7,992 nt of DNA. Source: Lachnospiraceae bacterium (GTDB lineage: Bacteria; Bacillota; Clostridia; Lachnospirales; Lachnospiraceae). The notes under the pieces are model-generated. The model did not search any database. It worked only from the letters and a program-made list of their open reading frames with translations, and was not told the DNA's origin. Shown one piece after another: positions 1 through 6,772 of the stretch. Where the stretch lies: contig JAILOA010000307.1 in NCBI GenBank assembly GCA_024691065.1, forward strand, positions 1 to 7,992, in the 5' to 3' direction. Within the stretch, counting starts at the first letter, position 1. Each line of letters opens with the position of its first letter. Made by a program: the position numbers and the translations under genes.

Positions 1-212
1 AGAATGGTCGCTATCCATAAACATAAAAATGTAGTTTTACTGTCGGTACTGAATATAAGTGCCATAAAAACAATAGCCGATAAAACCACTGTCATCGAAC
101 CATATTTCTTATAATTTTTTCTTTTTGATTTAATCTTTTCAAAATATTCAATTAAATTAAGATATACCTGATGCTCATATGCTTCATCTCTTTTAAATGA
201 ATTCCCGGACAT
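1..212 (-). CDS. N-terminal part of an unrecognised small membrane protein (runs off the window)
   Basis: The first 70 codons of a gene are visible, and its 3' part lies beyond base 1. It begins MSGNSFKRDEAYEHQVYLNL. The first ~38 residues are hydrophilic and rich in Lys, Glu and Tyr (cytoplasmic, possibly helical). A hydrophobic stretch at about residues 40-55 (TVVLSAIVFMALIF) follows, then a short polar turn (STDSKT) and the start of a second hydrophobic stretch (FLCLWIATIL). That suggests at least two membrane spans. The ATG at 212 is supported by an AAGGAGG site at 219-225 with 6-nt spacing. It lies beyond a strong terminator and has its own extended -10 sequence, so it is probably not part of the transporter/sulfatase operon. 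I do not recognise the family and assign no function. Confidence 0.7.
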   Translation of the reverse strand, partial: MSGNSFKRDEAYEHQVYLNLIEYFEKIKSKRKNYKKYGSMTVVLSAIVFMALIFSTDSKTTFLCLWIATI

Positions 213-267
213 ATAATTCCTCCTTTTCATTTATTTATTATCTTTTACATCGTTTTAAATTCTTTTT

Positions 268-276
268 AGTATATCA
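268..276 (-). promoter_or_regulatory. Extended -10 promoter for the partial membrane-protein gene
   Basis: Read on the minus strand the sequence is TGATATACT, an extended -10 (TGn followed by TATACT, 5/6 to consensus). No good -35 is seen at 17 bp, which is tolerable for an extended -10. Transcription would start near 261, giving a leader of about 50 nt before the ATG at 212. It sits between the terminator at 306-343 and the gene, where a promoter is expected. Confidence 0.45.
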
Positions 277-305
277 TAAAATCACTAATATTTCATCATA
301 TTTTC

Positions 306-343
306 AAAAAAAGAGGTAGGGAAATCGCCGGAATTCCCCTACC
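306..343 (-). terminator. Intrinsic terminator closing the transporter/sulfatase operon
   Basis: On the minus strand a 7-bp stem GGTAGGG/CCCTACC (arms 337-343 and 315-321) is extended by a mismatch and three more A-U pairs. The loop is about 7 nt. Two bases later comes a run of seven U (306-312). It lies about 120 nt beyond the stop codon of the distal sulfatase. The intervening 344-465 is AT-rich 3' untranslated sequence in which I see nothing else. Confidence 0.85.
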
Positions 344-465
344 TTGATAAATATTATTATTATAAAATTGTCCGGATTCAAATTAACAAATCATTTTTAT
401 TAATAATATAATTATATTTAAAATTTCCCGTACTTTCGGATATCAATACATTTTTATTTCAATCA

Positions 466-2361
466 TCAAATTCCCGGTGCAATTGTATACATTGGTGATG
501 AATTTATATCAAATGTATTGTTTTCAATAAATTCCAAAAATTCATTTTCTGTTTTTGAAACTCCGGTTACGATTGTATTAATCATCTCTTCCCTGCTTAC
601 TTCGATACATTCCTCTGATGAATCAAAAATATCGGAAACAAGAAGTGTATTTTTATAAAAATCAACCCTGTAACATTCTCCGTCATCGAATTTAAGATTA
701 AATACCTGATTATCGGCATCATCGGATGTATAATCGATTATAATCCCAAGATATTTAAGGAGCTGCTCATTACTCATACTGTAAACCAGGTAGTTTACAT
801 TTATACGTTCATTATGATCCTTTCTCTTTCCGATACTTTCAAGGTTACGGAGATTTCTGACTGCCTTAAGATAACCGTTTCTCCAGATGGCCGACTCCGT
901 CTGAAATCCGAGCTGCTCAAGCGCATCGGCGCATAATAGCCTTGCATCCTCATATTCAGGATACATTAAAAGTACATAACCTGTCATTTCCGCAACTATC
1001 TGATAATCACCTTTTTCATAATCCTCTTTTGCATTTTCAATAATTTTTTCCTTAGAGCCTACATATTGAATCAATTTCTGCGCAAACTCAATCTCCGTTG
1101 AAGGATTTAAATGTATCGGATTCCCGTCATAAAATCCTAAATAGAAATTATAAACCGCCTGTATATTTGTCTCAAAAGTTCCATAATAAGGTCTAAGATA
1201 CCAAACCTTTTTAAGTCTCTCCGGAATTTTTACATACTTCTTAAGAAGGTCCTTCTTAACCCCTTGCGAAACCAATGAAAGAGTCTGATCATGGATTAGT
1301 TTATACATCGAAGCATGATTTAAAAGCACTTCATTTACTGCATCAGGATTTTCCTCGGTATTCCAATGCGGCCACGCATGACCTTGAAAAACCACCTCGG
1401 CCTTATCCTTATATTTTAAATATGTATCATATAAAACCTGAGACCAGGCAAGTGAATCACGCACCTTCGCGCCTCTCATGGTATAAAAATTATGAAGGGT
1501 TCCTATACAGTTGTCCGCAACCCATAAAGCCTTATACTCATGAAAATAATTCTGCATATTTGAAACTGCTTCGGTCTCACTTGCAATTTGAAAATCTACA
1601 TTTATTCCGTCAATTTCAATAGTTGTATCTTTTTCGATTTCGATTGTCGGTATATGAAATGAACGTGTACCCGGCACCGTTGACAATCCGCAACCTACAG
1701 AAATATTACCTGTCTCATCGTTAGGAACCTCATATCCCATCTGAAACTCGGCCCTGAAGCTCATAGCACGGCCTGCATACATATATTCATCACGTGTTGC
1801 GGCAGTAAAGTTTTTCGGAGCATATATGGTAACATCAGGATTATCATCTGTAATTGCTGCAATTCCACCAAAATGATCTCCGTGGGAATGGCTTATAATT
1901 ACTGCTCTAACCTTATCTAGAATGGTTTCTCCCAAAGTGTCCTCCGTGGCTTTAACCGCAGCCTTCATCCCCTCTACGGTTGAACCTGTATCCAGAACTA
2001 TCCAGCCTGTTTTACTTCTGATAAAATTTATATTTGCTATGTCAAATCCCCTTACCTGAATTATGTCCTTACCTGTAACGCTAAATACACCACATTCATA
2101 AAGCCCTTTACCATTTATCCAAAGGCTTGGATTAATGGTCTCCGGAACATCATTTCTTTTATACATTTCGTAGTTTTTATGACTCCAGATTACATTGCCA
2201 TTATCATCTTTAATTTCTAATCCTTCATAACTTTTAAGAAGATTTTTTCTTGCAAGATATAATTCTTCATTTTCTGCATTTTGAACATTTATATTTAGAC
2301 TTTCCGCAATCTTCCTATGTTTTTCCTTCGTAAATGTAGTAGCTTTCTTTGAATTTGACAT
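466..2361 (-). CDS. Alkyl sulfatase paralogue 1 (metallo-beta-lactamase fold, SdsA1/YjcS family), diverged active site
   Basis: Predicted zinc hydrolase of 631 aa that cleaves sulfate esters. The start is ATG at 2361: a GGAGG lies 6 nt upstream (2368-2372), whereas the in-frame ATG at 2376 precedes that site. The order is a family N-terminal segment with INPSLW and QVRGFDIAN, then the metal motif HSHGDH (His158, His160, Asp162, His163), Glu264 and Asp283 as further ligand positions, the sulfate-binding pair in LHNFYTMRGA (Asn291, Arg296), and His328 in GHAWP. A dimerisation domain (~residues 410-505) and an SCP2-like C-terminal domain (~520-631) follow. There is no signal peptide, so it should be cytoplasmic. 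It is close to half identical by eye to its upstream neighbour, indicating tandem duplication. Oddities: the ligand glutamate of the family motif AEN is Asp (ADN), and TEAPAEM reads TEAVSNM. The substrate is unknown. Family confidence is high; activity confidence is moderate. Confidence 0.9.
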   Translation of the reverse strand: MSNSKKATTFTKEKHRKIAESLNINVQNAENEELYLARKNLLKSYEGLEIKDDNGNVIWSHKNYEMYKRNDVPETINPSLWINGKGLYECGVFSVTGKDIIQVRGFDIANINFIRSKTGWIVLDTGSTVEGMKAAVKATEDTLGETILDKVRAVIISHSHGDHFGGIAAITDDNPDVTIYAPKNFTAATRDEYMYAGRAMSFRAEFQMGYEVPNDETGNISVGCGLSTVPGTRSFHIPTIEIEKDTTIEIDGINVDFQIASETEAVSNMQNYFHEYKALWVADNCIGTLHNFYTMRGAKVRDSLAWSQVLYDTYLKYKDKAEVVFQGHAWPHWNTEENPDAVNEVLLNHASMYKLIHDQTLSLVSQGVKKDLLKKYVKIPERLKKVWYLRPYYGTFETNIQAVYNFYLGFYDGNPIHLNPSTEIEFAQKLIQYVGSKEKIIENAKEDYEKGDYQIVAEMTGYVLLMYPEYEDARLLCADALEQLGFQTESAIWRNGYLKAVRNLRNLESIGKRKDHNERINVNYLVYSMSNEQLLKYLGIIIDYTSDDADNQVFNLKFDDGECYRVDFYKNTLLVSDIFDSSEECIEVSREEMINTIVTGVSKTENEFLEFIENNTFDINSSPMYTIAPGI

Positions 2362-2550
2362 AATTTTCCTCCACATTTTATAGTTTTGCTTTTTTAGCCT
2401 TTATTGGTTCTAACCGGTAATTTCAATCTTTCTAAGAATCTAACAATAGTAACTATTAGTCCCTGTTAAAGATCATAATATATAGGATCATAGCAGAGCC
2501 GGACAATCATATGAAAGCCCGGCTCCGATGATTTCATTGATTATTAAGTC
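2362..2550 (-). other. Spacer between the two sulfatases: GC-rich hairpin and a possible internal promoter
   Basis: Just after the upstream gene's stop comes a hairpin with arms GAGCCGG (2519-2525) and CCGGCTC (2496-2502). It can be extended by a G-U and a C-G pair, with a loop of about 12 nt. No U-run follows, so it is not a standard terminator; a partial attenuator or an mRNA-end stabiliser is possible. A weak promoter may follow: TTGTCC (2501-2506) and TATATT (2477-2482), spacing 18, or TATATA at spacing 16. A 6+1+6 inverted repeat AATAGTAACTATT (2445-2457) lies in the leader. These would allow separate expression of the distal sulfatase, which is inference. Confidence 0.4.
2368..2372 (-). 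promoter_or_regulatory. Ribosome binding site that fixes the start of alkyl sulfatase 1
   Basis: GGAGG lies 6 nt before the ATG at 2361. The longer in-frame start at 2376 would place this site inside the coding region and has no Shine-Dalgarno of its own, so the shorter protein (beginning MSNSKK) is preferred. Confidence 0.85.
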
Positions 2551-4506
2551 TTACAGCGGCTCGCTAAGATTAAATCTTGCAGTCTCACTGATATCGACTG
2601 TATTATCCTGAATATATTTTATTTCATCATTTGCATTTCCCTTAATTTCATTAACATCAAGTTGCTTAACTCCCCAAAGGAATAGTTGCTCCTTGGTGAT
2701 TTCGGCGCTCTTTTCCGGAATAACAGTGTTCGGATAAACAGGATGTGTAAGCACTACGCCTGCATATACCTGAACTATAAAGCTTTCCGTATTATCCTTA
2801 GTCTTAACATCAAGTTTAAATCTTACATTCCTTCTGTCATTGGTATGATTATCAAATGTAATGCCGATATATTTAAGAAGCATATCCACTGACATACATT
2901 GAAGAAGATCTCTGCCACTTGCAAGCTTCTTTTTCTTCTTATCAACGCCCTCTCTAAGTTCGTAAGCGCCCATGAGATAAGCATTTCTCCAAATACTTGA
3001 TTCGGAAACATATCCAAGCTGTTCAAATGCATCTGCTACGAGAAGTCTTGCCTCTTCATTGGACGGATCGGTATAAATAACCTGGGTTGCCGCAAAAGCT
3101 GCCTTGTTATAATCTCCGTTTTCAAAGTCCACGATTGCCTTTTCGATAATCTTTTCTGCAGGACCTGCATATTCCACAAAAAGCTTAGCCTGCTCAACCT
3201 CTGTAAGAGGATCGATATCATTTGGATTTCCATTGTAGAAACCAAGATATTTTGTATATATAGCCCTTACGTTAATAGGGAGTGAACCGTAATAAGGACG
3301 GGCATACCAGTTTAATTTAAGTTCTTCCGGTATTGCTACCTTCTTTGCAATTTCCTTTGCAGTAAAGCCCTGATTTGCATAGAGAAGAGTCTGATCGTGC
3401 ATATACTTGTAAATCGCTGCATTATTCAAAAGATAATCTCTGACCACATTTGGATTTTCAGGAGTATTAAAATGAGGCCAGTTATGCGATTGGAATACCA
3501 CATCACTCTTATCGGCAAATTCTTCCATTGCCTCAAGAATGTATTCTGCCCATCCACTGGAATCCCTTAACTGTGCACCTCTTATAGGATAAGTGTTGTG
3601 AAGGGTTCCGCAGCAGTTCTCGGCCACCCAGAGTGCCCTGTAATCAGCGAAGTAATTGTTCATCTCGGCAGGTGCCTCTGTTCCCGGTGTTATTTGGAAT
3701 ACTACGGTAATGCCGTCGATTACCACAGTCTGATTCTTATCAATGTAATTTGTAGGTGTGATAAATGTTGAAGTCCCCTTAGGCGAATCCAGTCCAAGAC
3801 CTGTGGAAACTATTCCCTTTGTACCTGCCTGCAAGGAATGTCCAAATTGATAATCAGCTCTTCTACCCATTGCAGTTCCGGCGAATATATTTTCCTTTAC
3901 ACATTCCTCATCAAAACCTGCAGGAACGTAAATCGGTATCTTATTATCCTCAGCCTTTCCAACCTGCCCAGGTGTAACCACACCCTTAACACCACCGAAA
4001 TGGTCACCGTGTGAATGACTGATGATAATTGCGCTAATCTTATCAATTACAGGCTCGTTCAATGCCTTTTCCAGAAGCTCCAGAGCTGCTCTTGAAGTTT
4101 CTGCGGTTGTCATAACATCCTGCACAATCCATCCGCTCTTACCTCTGATAATTGTGAGATTTGCTATATCAAAACCTCTTACCTGATAAATCTTATCCTT
4201 TACTACCTCGAATACTCCTGCAAGATAATTACTTTTACCATTAAGCCAAAGGCTTGGATTTACCGTAGCAGGAGCTTCGTCATTTTCAAAGAAATCAAAT
4301 GCAGGAACGCTCCACACTACATTGCCTTCAGAATCTGTAATTACAGCCTCTTTAGCTGAAAGTACGCACTTTTCCTTAGCAAGTTCATACTCTGAATTTG
4401 TGCAGAATTTCTGATTAAGATTCAGATAATCCGCAAATTTTTTATTTCTTTCTATTGAAAATTTTGTTGCCTCTTTTTGTAATTTATTAAAACAGTATTT
4501 ACACAT
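2551..4506 (-). CDS. Alkyl sulfatase paralogue 2 (metallo-beta-lactamase fold, SdsA1/YjcS family), canonical metal site
   Basis: Predicted cytoplasmic zinc sulfatase of 651 aa that hydrolyses sulfate esters to alcohol plus sulfate. The start is ATG at 4506, 8 nt after GAGGGG; a GTG at 4515 is in frame but abuts that site. The family landmarks are TVNPSLW and QVRGFDIAN, then HSHGDH (His164, His166, Asp168, His169), TPGTEAPAEMN (Glu277), AEN (Glu296), LHNTYPIRGAQLRD (Asn304, Arg309) and SHNWP (His341). All metal and sulfate-binding positions I know from SdsA1 are therefore present. The dimerisation domain spans about residues 430-523 and the SCP2-like domain about 535-651. Exported relatives carry a signal peptide; this one starts MCKYCFNKLQ, with no membrane segment. 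Cys2 and Cys5 form a lone CxxC of unknown meaning. The gene follows the binding protein by 67 nt, suggesting cotranscription. The exact substrate (alkyl, aryl or steroid sulfate) cannot be told from sequence. Confidence 0.92.
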   Translation of the reverse strand: MCKYCFNKLQKEATKFSIERNKKFADYLNLNQKFCTNSEYELAKEKCVLSAKEAVITDSEGNVVWSVPAFDFFENDEAPATVNPSLWLNGKSNYLAGVFEVVKDKIYQVRGFDIANLTIIRGKSGWIVQDVMTTAETSRAALELLEKALNEPVIDKISAIIISHSHGDHFGGVKGVVTPGQVGKAEDNKIPIYVPAGFDEECVKENIFAGTAMGRRADYQFGHSLQAGTKGIVSTGLGLDSPKGTSTFITPTNYIDKNQTVVIDGITVVFQITPGTEAPAEMNNYFADYRALWVAENCCGTLHNTYPIRGAQLRDSSGWAEYILEAMEEFADKSDVVFQSHNWPHFNTPENPNVVRDYLLNNAAIYKYMHDQTLLYANQGFTAKEIAKKVAIPEELKLNWYARPYYGSLPINVRAIYTKYLGFYNGNPNDIDPLTEVEQAKLFVEYAGPAEKIIEKAIVDFENGDYNKAAFAATQVIYTDPSNEEARLLVADAFEQLGYVSESSIWRNAYLMGAYELREGVDKKKKKLASGRDLLQCMSVDMLLKYIGITFDNHTNDRRNVRFKLDVKTKDNTESFIVQVYAGVVLTHPVYPNTVIPEKSAEITKEQLFLWGVKQLDVNEIKGNANDEIKYIQDNTVDISETARFNLSEPL

Positions 4507-4573
4507 TTTTTTCACCCCTCTTTATTTTCATGGTTCTATTGAATCTTTTTTCCAATAGCGGACTTTACACTAT
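4507..4573 (-). promoter_or_regulatory. Short intercistronic region with a GAGGGG ribosome binding site and a weak hairpin
   Basis: The GAGGGG site (4515-4520) decides for ATG 4506 over GTG 4515. A 6-bp inverted repeat CTATTG/CAATAG (4536-4541 and 4553-4558, 11-nt loop) lies between the binding-protein stop and this site. It has no U-run and I see no promoter, so readthrough from the transporter genes is expected. Confidence 0.5.
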
Positions 4574-5677
4574 CTATTTATTTTCAGCTTCATACTCTTC
4601 AATTGCCTCATTATAATATGTTTCATCTATAAACTCGTGAGGATCCGGAGCTTCACCAATAAGTCCCTCCTCGACTAAGAAACTGTTTAAAGCATCAAGC
4701 TTCTCATAAGTCTGATCTGTAAATCCAGGTGAAAATGAATCGAAAGTTGAATCATAAGCATGCTCTTTTTCAAATATTTCAGGTGTATAGCCGTCTTGTC
4801 TGTCAGCCCAAATCTTATAAGCCTCATCAGGATTAGCAATAACTTCTTCCTTACCTCTGAGCATTGCCTTGATAATTGCCTTTACTGCTTCCTTATTAGC
4901 TTTGAGAAAGTCTGTTTTACCGATTCCAAAGAACTGTGATGATAATCTGTCTTCACCTGTTGAGTCAGCCACAAGCTTACCTAATCCCAAAGATTCAAGG
5001 TAATATGCGATTGATGTAGATGTAATAAGTACATCGGCGTCACCACTGCTTATAAGTGAGTTAGCATCACTAAATGTATTGATCTGCTCGATATCATCTT
5101 CCTCAACACCGGCATCCTTTATAATTGAATTAAAATATTGATGGAAAATTGTACCTCTGGCAACAATTGTTTTATGTCCCGGAAGATCCGCAGCAGACTT
5201 AATGTCATCAACACCGTCTCTTACAAAGATTCCCATCTGCATCTTGCTGTCATAGGTTGCAAAAATAGTTGTATCTGTTCCGTTTGCCTTACAAACCGTT
5301 CCCGGAAGGTCACCATAGAATGCAAGATCAATCTCACCTGCTGCAAATGCTTCGTTTACAGCCGGACCTGCCTGTGCAAATCCGATTATTTCATAATCAT
5401 AACCTACCTTTTCCAATTCCTCTTTCATATATCCAAGCTCATCTGCAACACCTACAGCGGCGCCGAGTACATTTCCCTGACCGACACATCCGATACGGAT
5501 TTTCTTTGATTCCTCATCCTTACTTTCCGAAGAACTGCTCTCGGACTCAGCCTTACCGTTACTTCCTGCATTTGCGGAATTTCCGCATCCTGTTAATAAT
5601 GCTCCTGTTAAAGCGAATGCTGTCATTGTTACTGTTACTTTTTTTAATAAATCCTTCACTAAACTTAAATTTCTCAT
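4574..5677 (-). CDS. ABC transporter substrate-binding lipoprotein, SsuA/TauA (NMT1-like) class
   Basis: Extracellular solute-binding protein of 367 aa, lipid-anchored to the membrane, that delivers substrate to the permease and ATPase encoded just upstream. The start is ATG at 5677 (MRNLSLVKDLL): GGAGG (5683-5687) lies 5 nt before it, while an in-frame ATG at 5689 overlaps that site. A basic/hydrophobic signal ends in the lipobox LLTGC, with Cys31 as the lipidated residue. A Ser/Glu/Lys-rich flexible linker (~33-57) follows, then a type 2 periplasmic-binding fold starting near IRIGCVGQGN. The segment FAQAGPAVNEAFAAGEIDLA (~101-120) is typical of the aliphatic sulfonate/taurine/nitrate group. 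The following genes are sulfatases, so an organic sulfate or sulfonate ligand is plausible, but the fold alone does not define it. A long repeat-bearing spacer separates it from the permease. Confidence 0.9.
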   Translation of the reverse strand: MRNLSLVKDLLKKVTVTMTAFALTGALLTGCGNSANAGSNGKAESESSSSESKDEESKKIRIGCVGQGNVLGAAVGVADELGYMKEELEKVGYDYEIIGFAQAGPAVNEAFAAGEIDLAFYGDLPGTVCKANGTDTTIFATYDSKMQMGIFVRDGVDDIKSAADLPGHKTIVARGTIFHQYFNSIIKDAGVEEDDIEQINTFSDANSLISSGDADVLITSTSIAYYLESLGLGKLVADSTGEDRLSSQFFGIGKTDFLKANKEAVKAIIKAMLRGKEEVIANPDEAYKIWADRQDGYTPEIFEKEHAYDSTFDSFSPGFTDQTYEKLDALNSFLVEEGLIGEAPDPHEFIDETYYNEAIEEYEAENK

Positions 5678-5712
5678 TTTTTCCTCCATTTTTTAAATAA
5701 ATATTTTATTTT

Positions 5713-5741
5713 AAAGTTAAACCTGAATTTGATTTAACTTT
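5713..5741 (-). other. 9-bp hairpin in the leader of the binding-protein gene
   Basis: Perfect arms AAAGTTAAA (5713-5721) and TTTAACTTT (5733-5741) flank an 11-nt loop, about 36 nt before the start codon. On the minus-strand RNA it is followed by A-rich sequence, so it is not a terminator in that direction. A role in mRNA processing or stability that raises binding-protein output relative to the permease is inference. Read on the plus strand it is followed by a T-rich run, but no plus-strand gene exists here. Confidence 0.45.
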
Positions 5742-5818
5742 TTATGCTTTTTGATTTTTTATTTTATTTCTTGCTTTTTGGGGCTTTTACTTTTTAGCTT
5801 TTTAGCTTTTGATTTTTT

Positions 5819-5925
5819 GCCTTTTATAGTTTATTCATCTTATTTGGCTTTTGTTTGCCTTTTATAGTTTATTCATCTTATTTGGCTTTTTTGCTTTTAT
5901 AGTTTATTCATCTTATTTGGCTTTT
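5819..5925. repeat. Three tandem copies of a 32-nt unit in the permease/binding-protein spacer
   Basis: Identical 32-nt cores lie at 5821-5852, 5859-5890 and 5894-5925, with linkers of 6 and 3 nt (periods 38 and 35). The plus-strand core begins CTTTTATAGTTTATTC and ends TTATTTGGCTTTT. A degenerate fourth copy (about two thirds matching by eye) seems to follow at ~5935-5966. On the transcribed strand the unit is strongly purine- and A-rich and contains ATGAATAAACTATAA, a four-codon reading frame repeated three times. The rest of the 289-nt spacer (5678-5966) is similar A/G-rich low-complexity RNA with no longer reading frame. Exact identity of the copies suggests recent expansion by slippage. 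Confidence 0.9.
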
Positions 5926-5966
5926 GTTTTTTTGCTTCTATACCTTTTATGTTTTATTTCCTGTTT

Positions 5967-6731
5967 CTACGCTTTCTTTAATTTTTCCCAAGGTGTAAAC
6001 ATACCGAATATCATACCGATAAGTTTATCCATTAAAACTCCGATAAGTCCGACTACGAGCATACAAACTATTACAACATCAGCTCTCATAAGACTTCTGG
6101 CGTCACTCATTCTGTAGCCTATTCCCGAAGTAGCCGCTATAAGCTCCGATGCAACAACAGCCATCCATGAAACTCCCAAACCAAGTCTTAAGCCGACAAG
6201 CATCTGCGGAAGTGCATGCGGAAGATAAACCTTTACAAATGTCTGCCATGGATTAAGCTTATAAAGCTTACCAACCTCCAAAAATCCGTCCGGTGTCTGT
6301 TCTATACCGCTCTCGGTATTTACCAGGATTGGGAAGAATGCAGCAAGTACAATTATTACTACCTTAGATTCTTCTCCTATTCCGCACCATAAAATAATCA
6401 AAGGAATCCATGCAATTATCGGAATCTGCCTTATTACTGTAATTACAGGAAGTAAAAGATCCTTCATGGTTTTGGACATTCCGATTATTGATCCTGCTAC
6501 TATTCCAAGAATAACAGCCACCAAATATCCCTTAACTACTCTTGAAAGACTTACTAATATATCACTTGTCAATTGTCCGTTTTGGATATTTGTTTTAAAT
6601 GCAATCCATACCTTACTCATACTCGGTAGGATTCCTTCGGGAACATTTCCGAATCTCACGGCTAAATACCATGAAACTATGATTCCCATAGGTATTATTA
6701 AGGCAAGTAATGTCTTTTTAACTGATTTCAT
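5967..6731 (-). CDS. ABC transporter permease, SsuC/TauC class
   Basis: Inner-membrane subunit of 254 aa, expected to dimerise and form the channel for the substrate handed over by the lipoprotein. About six hydrophobic spans are visible, near residues 7-25, 66-84, 103-118, 123-141, 178-199 and 217-240. The cytoplasmic coupling loop of the binding-protein-dependent transport family (EAA motif) is at about 152-175, with EVGKLYKLNPWQTF followed by VYLPHALP; it docks on the ATPase. Length is normal for the SsuC/TauC/NrtB group. The gene starts 41 nt after the ATPase stop. The ribosome binding site AGGAGG (6744-6749) is 12 nt from the ATG at 6731, longer than usual, and no alternative ATG, GTG or TTG lies between, so translation initiation may be tuned down. 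Specificity among sulfonate, taurine and nitrate relatives cannot be read from it. Confidence 0.92.
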   Translation of the reverse strand: MKSVKKTLLALIIPMGIIVSWYLAVRFGNVPEGILPSMSKVWIAFKTNIQNGQLTSDILVSLSRVVKGYLVAVILGIVAGSIIGMSKTMKDLLLPVITVIRQIPIIAWIPLIILWCGIGEESKVVIIVLAAFFPILVNTESGIEQTPDGFLEVGKLYKLNPWQTFVKVYLPHALPQMLVGLRLGLGVSWMAVVASELIAATSGIGYRMSDARSLMRADVVIVCMLVVGLIGVLMDKLIGMIFGMFTPWEKLKKA

Positions 6732-6743
6732 TTTTATTATTTT

Positions 6744-6749
6744 CCTCCT
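6744..6749 (-). promoter_or_regulatory. Permease ribosome binding site with unusually long spacing
   Basis: A perfect AGGAGG lies 12 nt before the ATG at 6731, separated by A/T only. Other genes in the window have 5-9 nt. The in-frame codons between are AAA and ATA, so no better start exists. Confidence 0.75.
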
Positions 6750-6772
6750 AATAAATTTTCACAAAAAAATCC

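Noticed and set aside
1275..1622. Plus-strand open frame of 115 codons inside the distal sulfatase gene
   Set aside because: It is antisense to a conserved enzyme domain, has no ribosome binding site, and its composition follows from the opposite frame.
2430..2439. ATTC-TAGAA-like motif shared by the leaders of the ATPase gene and both sulfatases (also near 4538-4546 and 7806-7818)
   Set aside because: The spacing between halves varies (1, 2 and 3 nt) and the background is AT-rich, so chance is likely without a genome-wide motif search.
2361..2551. The second sulfatase as a pseudogene
   Set aside because: The reading frame is full length, with most catalytic residues, all three domains and a good ribosome binding site intact; divergence is confined to a few positions.
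2823..3245. Two short minus-strand frames within the proximal sulfatase
   Set aside because: They are shifted frames of a well-conserved coding region that itself shows no frameshift.
5138..5700. Overlapping plus-strand open frames opposite the binding-protein gene
   Set aside because: They lie antisense to the lipoprotein, have no supporting start signals, and their Leu/His/Cys-rich products resemble reverse-frame artefacts.
5819..5925. Possible CRISPR array
   Set aside because: The repeats are separated by only 3-6 nt, with no spacer-length unique sequence and no cas gene.
5851..6117. Plus-strand open frame giving a Phe/Leu-rich hydrophobic peptide
   Set aside because: The hydrophobicity comes from T-rich repeat sequence and the antisense of the permease; no ribosome binding site is present.
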